Shown piece by piece: positions 26,645-33,939 of a stretch of 64,000 nt of DNA; positions within the stretch are counted from its first letter, which is position 1; the number at the start of each line of letters is the position of its first letter. Source of the stretch: Halorubrum hochsteinianum (GTDB lineage Archaea > Halobacteriota > Halobacteria > Halobacteriales > Haloferacaceae); NCBI RefSeq assembly GCF_023702125.1, contig NZ_CP098415.1:2852001-2916000 (forward strand), in the 5' to 3' direction. The notes beneath the pieces are model-generated. The model made no database searches. It was not told the origin of the DNA and saw nothing but the letters and a program-made list of their open reading frames with translations. The position numbers and the translations under genes were made by a program.

Positions 26645-26923
26645 ATGACCGACCGCGTTCGCGCACACGTGTTCGTCTCGGGTCGCGTTCAGGGCGTCTA
26701 CTACCGGGCCTCGACCCGCGACGCGGCCCGCGAGAGGGGCGTCGACGGCTGGGTTCGCAACCTCGACGACGGGCGCGTCGAGGCCGTCTTCGAGGGGCCA
26801 GAGGGCGACGTCCGCGACATGGTCGCGTGGTGCGAGACCGGCAGCGAGGCCGCCGAAGTCGACGACGTCGACGCCGAGTACGGCGAGCCGGAAGGAGAGG
26901 ACGGCTTCGAGGTCAGGTGGTGA
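26645..26923 (+). CDS. acyP: Acylphosphatase
   Basis: A 92-residue protein of standard acylphosphatase length, hydrolysing carboxyl-phosphate bonds. The phosphate-binding loop and catalytic arginine are in VSGRVQGVYYRASTR, and the catalytic asparagine is in GWVRNLDDGRVEAVFEG. The C-terminal strand ends FEVRW. The protein is acidic, as halophilic proteins are. It is divergent from the mutase gene. Confidence 0.94.
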   Translation: MTDRVRAHVFVSGRVQGVYYRASTRDAARERGVDGWVRNLDDGRVEAVFEGPEGDVRDMVAWCETGSEAAEVDDVDAEYGEPEGEDGFEVRW

Positions 26924-26966
26924 CCGCGGGGGACGACGAGCGGCGACCCGGGCCGCCGCGGGCGGA

Positions 26967-27452
26967 TCAGTCGTCGTCCGCGGCGGACAGACTCGCGGCG
27001 TTCATGCCGCCGGGCCGCTCCCGCACGCCGAACTCCTCCAGCGCGCGCAAGACGACGACCGCCTCGACCACGTCGCGCTCCTCGGTGTAGGGGTCGTCGA
27101 CCGCGTCGAGGGTCGCCTCGGCCTCGCGTTCGAGCCGCGATTCCAGCTCCGTCTGGTCCGTCTCCGCCTTCGTCGCCGACAGCAACGCCTCGTGGTCCTC
27201 GCGGAGGTCGAGGGAGACGTGGGCGGCGTTACACCGCGAGAGCGGGTGGGTGTCCATCTCGATCGCGAGGTCGCTCACGAGGTCCCAGTCGTCGGCGCAG
27301 AAGCGCAGGGTGACGGTCCCGACCACGTCGCGCCACGAGATCGGCCCCCCGTTCTCCATGAGGGTGAGCGCCCGCGGCGGCACCGCGATCCGGGTGTGGG
27401 TGTCTTCGCGCCCGCAGAGGCAACACGGGGTGTTCTTCAGTCCGGCGTACAC
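26967..27452 (-). CDS. Hypothetical protein with cysteine-rich N-terminus
   Basis: A 161-residue protein that I do not recognise. The N-terminus holds KNTPCCLCGREDTH, a possible zinc knuckle, with further cysteines in LRFCADDW and SRCNAAH that could complete the site. The middle is helical and rich in Glu/Asp, and a region around 100-140 (EERDVVEAVVVLRALEEFG) is regular helix. The GTG at 27452 (VYAGLKNTPCC) is taken as start because upstream codons give an Arg-rich, non-halophilic extension. It is convergent with the acylphosphatase gene. Confidence 0.6.
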   Translation of the reverse strand: MYAGLKNTPCCLCGREDTHTRIAVPPRALTLMENGGPISWRDVVGTVTLRFCADDWDLVSDLAIEMDTHPLSRCNAAHVSLDLREDHEALLSATKAETDQTELESRLEREAEATLDAVDDPYTEERDVVEAVVVLRALEEFGVRERPGGMNAASLSAADDD

Positions 27453-27579
27453 GGCCGATGTACGGGCCGGAAACGGGAGTGCGTTTCGGCGGCGACGGGC
27501 AGTCTGACCCCGTCGAAGACGACGGCGACCGGTCGCCCCCACAGAAAGCACTTACGCGGTCGGAGAGTCGCGTCACGCG

Positions 27580-28479
27580 ATGGACCGCCCGTCACCGGCA
27601 CTCGTTGCGGCCCTCTGTCTGCTCGTCGTCGGAGCGGGACTCGTCGCCGTCGCCGCCGGCGACCTGACGGACTACTCGGGCCCGCTGACGTACTCCGTGG
27701 AGGAGACGGACGGCGAAGTCAGCCGCTACGCGGCCCTCTCCGGGCCGGGGCAGGACCTCGTCGACGCCGGTACCGATCGCGACGGGGTCGCCGTCACCGG
27801 CGTCGACCGCGACGAGGCCGTCGCCGTCGACGAACTCCCCCCGGCGTTCGAATCGGGGGCGTGGAACTTCGTGAGGAGGGACGGAGAACTCGTGTGCCTG
27901 CTGCCGAGCGAGGACGCCGACACCGGGGATTTCAGGGTCGCGTTCGCGGACGGCGAGGGGTTCGCCTTCGAGTACGAGGCGCTCCCCGAGCGCGGACGGA
28001 TACTCTTCACGGCGGCGACGGAGCGCCCTGACGGGCGTGTCTCGTACGCCGGACCGATTCCCGAGGGGTTCGAGGTCTCCTCGTTCTACGGCCCCGAATT
28101 AGCCGAGGCCCCCGCGGAAGGCGGGCTCTACTACGTGTTCGCGAACGGTCGGGCGTACGAGTTCGAAGTCCACGGACAGGGTCCGTGGGGCGGGTTCCCC
28201 AGCGTCGTCGGTGACTGCTACCTGATCGCCCTCGGTCTCGCCCTCGTCGGCGGCGGGGCGTACGGCTACGCGACCGCGTCGGTTCGCGCCCCGGCCGCCG
28301 CCGCGGTCGGCGCGAGCGTGTACCTCCTCCCGCCGCTCGTGGAGGCGGCGGGGCTGATCCGGTGGTCGATACGGCTCGACGGACATCACTACGCGGTGCC
28401 GTCCGTGATCGCTCTCGCCGTGGGCGGGGCGACGTACGCGCTCTTGAGCCGACTCGCGTCGCCGCAGACTAACGCCTGA
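27580..28479 (+). CDS. Hypothetical membrane protein with extracytoplasmic domain
   Basis: A 299-residue protein of unknown function. A signal anchor occupies residues about 8-27 (ALVAALCLLVVGAGLVAVAAG). Then follow about 180 residues of soluble beta-rich sequence, predicted outside the cell, and three hydrophobic segments near the C-terminus (about 207-228, 233-262, 268-290). The soluble region (YSVEETDGEVSRYAALSGPGQ, GRVSYAGPIPEGFEVSSFYG) recalls haloarchaeal membrane-anchored proteins of unclear role. No catalytic motif was found. Confidence 0.65.
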   Translation: MDRPSPALVAALCLLVVGAGLVAVAAGDLTDYSGPLTYSVEETDGEVSRYAALSGPGQDLVDAGTDRDGVAVTGVDRDEAVAVDELPPAFESGAWNFVRRDGELVCLLPSEDADTGDFRVAFADGEGFAFEYEALPERGRILFTAATERPDGRVSYAGPIPEGFEVSSFYGPELAEAPAEGGLYYVFANGRAYEFEVHGQGPWGGFPSVVGDCYLIALGLALVGGGAYGYATASVRAPAAAAVGASVYLLPPLVEAAGLIRWSIRLDGHHYAVPSVIALAVGGATYALLSRLASPQTNA

Positions 28480-28599
28480 GGGCGACGCGGCGGCCGCGCG
28501 ACGCGCCGTCGGCCTCGGCCGGACCGGTTTCGTCGATCGGCGGGGGCACAAAACGTATGCTCCGGGCGGCTCAATTCGAGACGTACGACCCCTCCAGAC

Positions 28600-28812
28600 A
28601 TGGTTCCGATCCCCTCCGCCGTCTCTCCGCGATTCCGATCCGTCGAGGCGCTGGTGGCCGTCTACCTCGTCGCCGCGTTCGGTCTCACGGGCGTGCTCGC
28701 GAGCGTCTGGCTGCCGATCGAGTGGGCGGTCCCGGCGCTCGCGGTCGTCTCCGGGGCGCTTCTCGTTCCGTTCTGGCCGGCGTTCAGACGAGCGCTTCCG
28801 GACGGGGAGTGA
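28600..28812 (+). CDS. Small hypothetical membrane protein
   Basis: A 70-residue protein with two hydrophobic segments (about 16-35 and 41-60) separated by WLPIEW, and short polar ends. Haloarchaea encode many such two-helix proteins of unknown function. It lies convergent with the HxlR regulator gene, ending 3 bases before that gene's stop. Coding character rests on composition and the two-helix pattern only. Confidence 0.5.
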   Translation: MVPIPSAVSPRFRSVEALVAVYLVAAFGLTGVLASVWLPIEWAVPALAVVSGALLVPFWPAFRRALPDGE

Positions 28813-28814
28813 GC

Positions 28815-29273
28815 CTACGCGTTACACTCGGCGAGCCACTCGTGGGCCCAGTCGTCGATCTCCTCGAAGACCGGCGCGAGCGACTCCCCCTTGTCGGTCA
28901 GGCTGTAGTACGTCGCCACGGGCGAGTCCTCCTCCAGCCGGCGGTCGACGAAGCCGGTCTCCTGGAGGTCGTCGAGCACGCGCGAGAGGGTCCGGGCGTT
29001 CGCGTCGGTCTCGCGTTTCAGCTCGTTGAACCGCGCCTCGCCGCTCAGCAGCTCGTGGAGGACGACGAGCCGCCACTTCGAGCCGATCTGCTCGATCGAG
29101 TCGACGACCGGACAGGGGGTCTCCGGCGCGCTCGCGGCGTCCGTCTCGGTTGCCGCGGCCGCCTCCGCCGCCGCCGAGTCGCTCGCGTCCGACTCCGCTC
29201 CACTCGCGGCCGCTTCCGCCTCTCCTGCCGCCGTTTCCGCCGACTCCGTGCCGGCGAGTTCCTGCGATGACAT
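28815..29273 (-). CDS. HxlR/DUF24-family transcriptional regulator
   Basis: A 152-residue winged-helix regulator. The HxlR domain occupies residues about 52-148 (CPVVDSIEQIGSKWRLVVLHEL, then RFNELKRETDANARTLSRVL as recognition region, then YSLTDKGESLAPV). The cysteine at the very start of the domain (ETPCPV) is the residue many HxlR regulators use to sense electrophiles or oxidants. An unusual 50-residue Ala/Glu/Ser-rich, disordered N-terminus precedes it. No other methionine is available as start. It is divergent from the DoxX gene across a 69-base spacer with three copies of AGGTWAC, so it probably controls both. Confidence 0.88.
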   Translation of the reverse strand: MSSQELAGTESAETAAGEAEAAASGAESDASDSAAAEAAAATETDAASAPETPCPVVDSIEQIGSKWRLVVLHELLSGEARFNELKRETDANARTLSRVLDDLQETGFVDRRLEEDSPVATYYSLTDKGESLAPVFEEIDDWAHEWLAECNA

Positions 29274-29277
29274 CGGT

Positions 29278-29339
29278 GTTACCTACTTACCCTATTGTCC
29301 GGGAAGCGATATATAGGTTACGTCCGTATAGCAGGTTAC
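29278..29339. promoter_or_regulatory. HxlR/DoxX divergent promoter with three AGGTWAC motifs
   Basis: The shared spacer contains AGGTTAC at 29315-29321 and 29333-29339 (18 bases apart, about two helical turns) and the inverted AGGTAAC at 29278-29284 next to the regulator start. The A+T-rich GATATATAGG (29309-29318) is 25-34 nt before the DoxX ATG and could serve both directions. The motif copies overlap or flank the box, as expected for repression by the HxlR protein. Confidence 0.55.
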
Positions 29340-29342
29340 ACG

Positions 29343-29792
29343 ATGTTAGCTGAATTCGCGACGCTACCGCTCCAGTTCGACACCCCCCTCGCGGGCGAAC
29401 TCTTCCTACTCGGCCGGATCCTGTTCGGCGTCACGCTCGCGTTCATGGGGTTCAACCACTTCACGGACCTCGAAACGATGGCCGGCTACGCCGAGTTCAA
29501 GGGGCTTCCCGCGCCGCAGTTCTCGGTGATCGCCTCCGGTGCCGTCCTCGTCCTCGGCGGACTGGGCGTCGCGGCGGGCGCGTTCCCCGTCGCCGCGGCC
29601 GGCGGCCTCGCCTTCTTCCTCATCGTCTCCGCCGTGACGATGCACGACTTCTGGTCGATGGACGACCCCGAGGAGAAGCAGAACGAGATGACGAGCTTCC
29701 TGAAGAACGTCTACGGCGCGGGCGCGGCGCTTGCGCTGCTCGCCGTCGGCGGCACCGCGTGGCCGTACGCGGTCGGCGTCGGTCTCTTCTGA
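29343..29792 (+). CDS. DoxX family membrane protein
   Basis: A 149-residue integral membrane protein with about four helices, of the DoxX/terpenoid quinone-linked oxidoreductase group. Family wording includes ELFLLGRILFGVTLAFMGFNHFTDLETM and AMTMHDFW-like VTMHDFWSMDDP. DoxX relatives take part in thiosulfate oxidation in Acidianus and in redox stress responses elsewhere; here only membrane redox association can be inferred. ATG at 29343 is chosen over an upstream in-frame start because it sits correctly behind the TATA box and outside the regulator sites. The divergent HxlR gene is its likely controller. Confidence 0.85.
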   Translation: MLAEFATLPLQFDTPLAGELFLLGRILFGVTLAFMGFNHFTDLETMAGYAEFKGLPAPQFSVIASGAVLVLGGLGVAAGAFPVAAAGGLAFFLIVSAVTMHDFWSMDDPEEKQNEMTSFLKNVYGAGAALALLAVGGTAWPYAVGVGLF

Positions 29793-29858
29793 GACGGGCC
29801 CCTCGGAGTCGCTCCGACCGCCGGAACGGCTAACCGTCTCGGCGGCGAGACCGGGGAC

Positions 29859-30341
29859 ATGAGCGACGCGCCCCCGACGACCGGGCTCCACCACGTCACG
29901 AACATCTGTACGGACATCGAGGAGACGCGGTCGTTCTACGAGGACGTCCTCGGCTGGCACACGGTCAAGCGCACGCAGAACTACGACGACCCCGGCACGC
30001 CGCACTACTACTTCTCGTCGACGCCCGAGGGCGAACCCGGGACCAACGTCACCTACTTCGAGTACCCCGACTCGCAGGGGACGCCCGGCCCGGGCGCGAG
30101 CCACCACTTCGCGTTCGGCGTCGAAGACGAGGAGGCCCTCCGCGAGTGGCGCGACCACCTGCGCGAACACGACGTGCGCGTCTCCGAGGTGAAAGACCGG
30201 ACCTACTTCAAGAGCGTGTACTTCACCGATCCCGACGGACTCGTCTTCGAACTGGCGACGCGGGGGCCGGGGTTCGGCCTGGACGAGGAGGACCCGGGGA
30301 GCGAGGCGATCGACCCGTTCGAGCGCGGCTACGAGAACTGA
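29859..30341 (+). CDS. VOC family protein, single domain (ring-cleaving dioxygenase-like)
   Basis: A 160-residue VOC protein resembling the N-terminal half of MhqO-type dioxygenases (GLHHVTNICTDIEETRSFYE, then SEVKDRTYFKSVYFTDPDG, then VFELATRGPGF). Candidate metal ligands are His11 or His12, His82 or His83, and Glu131. The two-domain relative at 42655 has the same wording. It follows the DoxX gene by 66 bases in the same direction, so it may belong to the HxlR regulon, which in other organisms includes quinone- or catechol-detoxifying VOC proteins. Confidence 0.8.
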   Translation: MSDAPPTTGLHHVTNICTDIEETRSFYEDVLGWHTVKRTQNYDDPGTPHYYFSSTPEGEPGTNVTYFEYPDSQGTPGPGASHHFAFGVEDEEALREWRDHLREHDVRVSEVKDRTYFKSVYFTDPDGLVFELATRGPGFGLDEEDPGSEAIDPFERGYEN

Positions 30342-30384
30342 GCCGCAGCGCCCCGCGACCGAAGCCGGCGGACCCTCCGGCGGC

Positions 30385-30846
30385 TCAGTCCGCGCCCTCG
30401 ACGAGCGCCGCGAACCGGTCGAGCGCGCGCCGGCAGACGGGTACGTACGCGGCCGCGACGAGCGGGACCTCGACGACGGCCCGACACCGGTCCGAGCGCC
30501 CCGGATAGCGGTCGACGCGGTGCCCGGTCGCGGGGACGCCGGCGACGCGCCAGTCCCAGCGGAGCCGCGTCGCGGCCGTCACCCGAAACGGGGTCCAGAC
30601 GCCCGCGACCCGGACCCGTCCGGTCGTTCCGGTCTCGACGAACCGGTCCGCGCTCTCGACGGCGTCGACCGACGGACTCCACTCGGGCCACCGCCGCGTG
30701 TCCCGGAGCGTCTTCGCGGTCGACGCCGGCGGCGCGGCGACGTCGCGGCCGACCGCGAGCGTCGCGCCCTCCCTGACCACCGCGGCTCGCCCGTCCGACT
30801 CGCGAGTACCGAACACGGCTCGCGTTCCGGAGTCGCGGCGCTTCAT
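30385..30846 (-). CDS. SRPBCC (START-like) family protein
   Basis: A 153-residue protein of the SRPBCC hydrophobic-ligand-binding fold. ASTAKTLRDTRRWPEWSPSV is the typical first helix after strand one, TGRVRVAGVWTPFRV and LRWDWRVAGVPATGHRV are the barrel strands, and the final helix is CRRALDRFAALVEGA. Such proteins bind or transform lipids and polyketides; no ligand can be named. ATG at 30846 is preferred because the in-frame extension from 30909 is low quality. Confidence 0.75.
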   Translation of the reverse strand: MKRRDSGTRAVFGTRESDGRAAVVREGATLAVGRDVAAPPASTAKTLRDTRRWPEWSPSVDAVESADRFVETGTTGRVRVAGVWTPFRVTAATRLRWDWRVAGVPATGHRVDRYPGRSDRCRAVVEVPLVAAAYVPVCRRALDRFAALVEGAD

Positions 30847-31035
30847 CGTCGCGGTCCCCAGATCATTTCCGTACGTTCGTCCGGTTTCGGGACGCCCGTC
30901 CGACGGCAATATTCGTTTCGTTCACCGATCGGTTCGCACCCACGAGAACAGATATTAATTCCTTATATGGTATCAGGTCTCATTATCTCTTTCCACGAAG
31001 GGTTAATACGGAGTTCCGGGGTATCGGGAGTCAAT

Positions 31036-31155
31036 ATGGCAAGCGATCGCGACACCATGAAAGACGTCTCGCACACCGCACCGAACGACACCTCCGCGGA
31101 CGCCGTCTGGGAACGAGGGCGGGGACCGGTCGAGGAAGCGGAAGAAGGGGAGTAA
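31036..31155 (+). CDS. Small acidic haloarchaeal protein
   Basis: A 39-residue open frame starting ATG at 31036 (MASDRDTMKDVSHTAPND), with VWERGRGPVE near the C-terminus and an acidic end. It resembles short haloarchaeal proteins carrying a DVxHxxP...VWERG pattern (recalled, not searched). It follows an A+T-rich stretch that could be its promoter. Codon use matches coding DNA. It is too short for firm assignment. Confidence 0.5.
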   Translation: MASDRDTMKDVSHTAPNDTSADAVWERGRGPVEEAEEGE

Positions 31156-31259
31156 CGCGTCGCCTTCTGCGGCACCCTCCCGTCGACGAGCAGCGCTGCG
31201 GCCCGTCTCGCCTGCCGACGCTCCGCCACCCTCTTTGACCTCGTCTGTCGACACGTCGC

Positions 31260-31775
31260 ATGGTCGGAGTCGCACTCGGGCTGGCCGGAATCGTGGCGGT
31301 GACCGTGTTGCTGGCGTTCAGCGCGTTCCTCTCGAGCTCCGAGACCGCGATCTTCTCGCTGCCGGCGGAGTGGTTCGAGCGGCAGGCCGCCGGGGACGAC
31401 CCGCGCGCCCACGTCCTGAAGGAGCTCTACGACGACCCCCACCGGCTGCTGGTGACGCTGCTCGTCGGGAACAACGTCGTGAACATCGCGATATCGAGCA
31501 TCGTGACTGTGCTGGTCGCGAGCTACCTCCCCACCGGCGCGGCGGTCGTGGTGACGACCCTCGGAACGAGCTTCCTCGTCCTCGTGTTCGGCGAGATCGT
31601 CCCCAAGGCGTTCGGGCTCGGAAACGCCGAGACGTGGTCGCTGCGGATCGCGTCGCCGATCCGGCTCGTCGAGCGCGCCCTCTCGCCGCTCATCACGCTG
31701 TTCGACGGAATCACGCGTCGGATGAACGCGTACATCAGCGGCGACGCAAACGTCGAGAAGCCGTACACGGACTGA
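31260..31775 (+). CDS. CNNM/DUF21 transmembrane domain protein
   Basis: A 171-residue membrane protein consisting only of the DUF21 (CNNM) transmembrane domain, with three to four helices. Family motifs are visible: SAFLSSSETAIFSLP, LLVTLLVGNNVVNIAISS and FGEIVPKAFGLGNAE, the latter two lining the ion pathway in CorB/CNNM magnesium exporters. The usual CBS-pair and CorC domains are absent: the reading frame ends at residue 171 rather than about 430, so this is a stand-alone domain. A role in divalent cation export is inferred. Confidence 0.85.
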   Translation: MVGVALGLAGIVAVTVLLAFSAFLSSSETAIFSLPAEWFERQAAGDDPRAHVLKELYDDPHRLLVTLLVGNNVVNIAISSIVTVLVASYLPTGAAVVVTTLGTSFLVLVFGEIVPKAFGLGNAETWSLRIASPIRLVERALSPLITLFDGITRRMNAYISGDANVEKPYTD

Positions 31776-31873
31776 CCCGGCGCGGGTCGAAGGCGGCGCT
31801 CGCGTGCCGGTGGGAGAACGGACGCGCGCGTCTCGACCGACCCGATCCGGTCGTCGGCCGGCGTCCGTCGGGG

Positions 31874-32779
31874 TTATCGACCCGCGTCTTCGACATCGCC
31901 GTTCGCTCCCTCGTCGACGCCCGTCTCCATCGGCGCGATGCCCAGTTCTTCCGCCTCCGTGGGCGCTCGCCCGAGCATCGCCCGCAGCGAGGCCCACGCC
32001 TGTCGCCTGTCGCCGCCCTTCGAGAGGGGGATCCCCGCGAACGACGCCGCGGGGTGGGTGGTTTCGGGACCGAGGTGGTCCATGTGGGCGGATATCCACG
32101 TGAACGCGGCCGAGAAGACCGTGAGAACGACGAACGAGGTCCACGATTCGACCGCCGTGAGCCCCGCCGCGCCGACGACGACGCCGGCGATCACGTAGAC
32201 GAAGGCGACGAAGATCAGTAGCACCGTGATCGTCGCCAGCAGGTCGTTGACCGCGGTGACGCGGGCGTTGTAGTCGATCCACTCGGCGTAGCTCCGGAGC
32301 AGCCGCTCGTCGAACTCGGCGTCGCTCCGCGGCGATTCCCCGCCCGCGGCCAGCGCGTCTCCGTCGCGTTCGGCGGCGATCACGGCGTCGACGGCGTTGA
32401 GGTCCAGCCCACCCCGGAGGTCCGAGGCGGTGTAGGTGACCGCGGCCAGTCCGGTCGACGCGAGCAGGAGGAGCCCGCCCACGACGGTGAGAGGGTTGAG
32501 GAAGGCGGCCAAGTCCACCGTCGTCTGGACGACGATCGAACCGCCGGTGACGACGATCCCGATGAGCAGCAGGTTCGCCTTCAGGATCTCGATGGCCTTG
32601 TTGTCGATCTCGCGGAGCCGCTCGACCTGGTAGTCGAACGTCGTGCGGAGTTCCTCGCGGGTCGTCGCCGCGACCGCGGGATCGATCGCGGCGTCCGAGA
32701 CGGCCGGGGTCTCCTGCCCGCGTCCGGGCTCCGTCTCGTCGGCGGTCGCGTCGCCGGTCCGCTCCCCGCGTTCGGTCAT
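31874..32779 (-). CDS. Hypothetical four-helix membrane protein
   Basis: A 301-residue protein with two pairs of membrane helices (about 67-86 and 92-116; about 180-204 and 207-231) separated by a charged cytoplasmic loop and flanked by disordered acidic ends. The region before the first helix (REELRTTFDYQVERLREIDNKAIEILKANLLLIG) is an amphipathic coiled coil leading straight into the membrane. This arrangement recalls SLATT or Pycsar-type membrane effectors, but no nucleotide-sensor or cyclase gene sits next to it. I cannot assign a function. Confidence 0.65.
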   Translation of the reverse strand: MTERGERTGDATADETEPGRGQETPAVSDAAIDPAVAATTREELRTTFDYQVERLREIDNKAIEILKANLLLIGIVVTGGSIVVQTTVDLAAFLNPLTVVGGLLLLASTGLAAVTYTASDLRGGLDLNAVDAVIAAERDGDALAAGGESPRSDAEFDERLLRSYAEWIDYNARVTAVNDLLATITVLLIFVAFVYVIAGVVVGAAGLTAVESWTSFVVLTVFSAAFTWISAHMDHLGPETTHPAASFAGIPLSKGGDRRQAWASLRAMLGRAPTEAEELGIAPMETGVDEGANGDVEDAGR

Positions 32780-32892
32780 GCGAGGGGTGTATTTGAGGCT
32801 CCGGTGTAAGGCTACCGGCGGCGACCGGCACCGTTCTCGCGGCTGATACCCGCGGGCGTGGGTTTAACCCGGCCCCCGGCGGAGCCGCACGC

Positions 32893-33939
32893 ATGATCGA
32901 GGTGTCGGGGCTGCGGAAGACCTACGGCGACTTCGCGGCCGTGGTCGACAGCGACTTCGCCGTCGAGGACGGGGAGGTGTTCGGGATCGTGGGCCCGAAC
33001 GGCGCGGGGAAGACGACGACGCTGAAGGTGCTCGCCGGCCTCGTCGAGCCGACCGACGGCGAGGTGACCGTCGCCGGGTTCGACGCGTCGGACCCCGAGA
33101 TGCGCCGGCACCTCGGGTTCCTGCCGGAGGAGTCGCCGCTGTACGAGGAGATGACGGCGCGGTCGTACCTCCGCTTCTTCGCGGACCTCTACGACGTGCC
33201 CCGAGAGGTCGCCGACGAGCGGATCGAGGCGGCGCTCGACCGGCTCGAACTCGACCACCGCGAGCGCCGCCTCGGCGACGTCTCGAAGGGGATGAAACGG
33301 AAGGTCGCCATCGCGCGCTCGCTCGTCAACGACCCCGACGTGCTGGTGTACGACGAGCCGGCCTCGGGGCTGGACCCGGTGACGACGAACTCCGTGCTGG
33401 CGTTCACCCGCGAACTGCGCGAGACGGGCAAGACGGTCGTCTTCTCGGCGCACAACCTCTACCACGTCGAGTCCGTCTGCGACCGCGTCGTCGTGATGAA
33501 CGAGGGCCGGATCGTCGCCCGCGGGAGCGTCGACGGGATCCGCGAGCGGCACGGCGAGACGACCTACCGCGTGTTCACCGACGTCGCCCCCGCGCGCACC
33601 GACCGGCTCACCGAGTTGGACGCGACGACCGAGGAGGTCGGAGACCGCTTCCGGACCGCGGTCCCGAGCATGGACGCGGTCGCGGCCGTCCGCGAGGCGG
33701 TCGCCGACGCCGGCGGCGAGGTCGTCGACATCCGCAGCCGCGAGCCGAGCCTCGAGGACGTGTTCCTCGACATCGTCGGGCGACCGATGCCCGGGCGGTA
33801 CACCGGCGACCTCGGCGGCGAGTCCGACGGAGCCGACGAACCCGGCGAGTCCGATGAGTCGGGGACCCCCGAGGGCGACGAGGAGGCGGGCGAGAACGGA
33901 GAGACGAAGGCCGCGACGGCGACGGAGGCGACCGAGTGA
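32893..33939 (+). CDS. ABC-2 type transporter ATPase (NatA-like)
   Basis: A 348-residue ATPase of the NatA/CcmA group that energises ABC-2 exporters. Walker A GPNGAGKTTT, signature-like DVSKGMKRKVAIARSL, Walker B VLVYDEPASGLD and the switch histidine SAHNLYHVE are all intact. The last about 50 residues are a disordered acidic extension. Its stop overlaps the GTG of the next gene by 4 bases. Three genes in a row (ATPase, permease-PrsW fusion, permease) form one operon. Confidence 0.93.
   Translation: MIEVSGLRKTYGDFAAVVDSDFAVEDGEVFGIVGPNGAGKTTTLKVLAGLVEPTDGEVTVAGFDASDPEMRRHLGFLPEESPLYEEMTARSYLRFFADLYDVPREVADERIEAALDRLELDHRERRLGDVSKGMKRKVAIARSLVNDPDVLVYDEPASGLDPVTTNSVLAFTRELRETGKTVVFSAHNLYHVESVCDRVVVMNEGRIVARGSVDGIRERHGETTYRVFTDVAPARTDRLTELDATTEEVGDRFRTAVPSMDAVAAVREAVADAGGEVVDIRSREPSLEDVFLDIVGRPMPGRYTGDLGGESDGADEPGESDESGTPEGDEEAGENGETKAATATEATE

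Noticed and set aside
31874-32779. Calling the four-helix membrane protein a defence effector
   Set aside because: No sensor, cyclase or nuclease partner is adjacent, and the resemblance is only in architecture, so it is kept as hypothetical.
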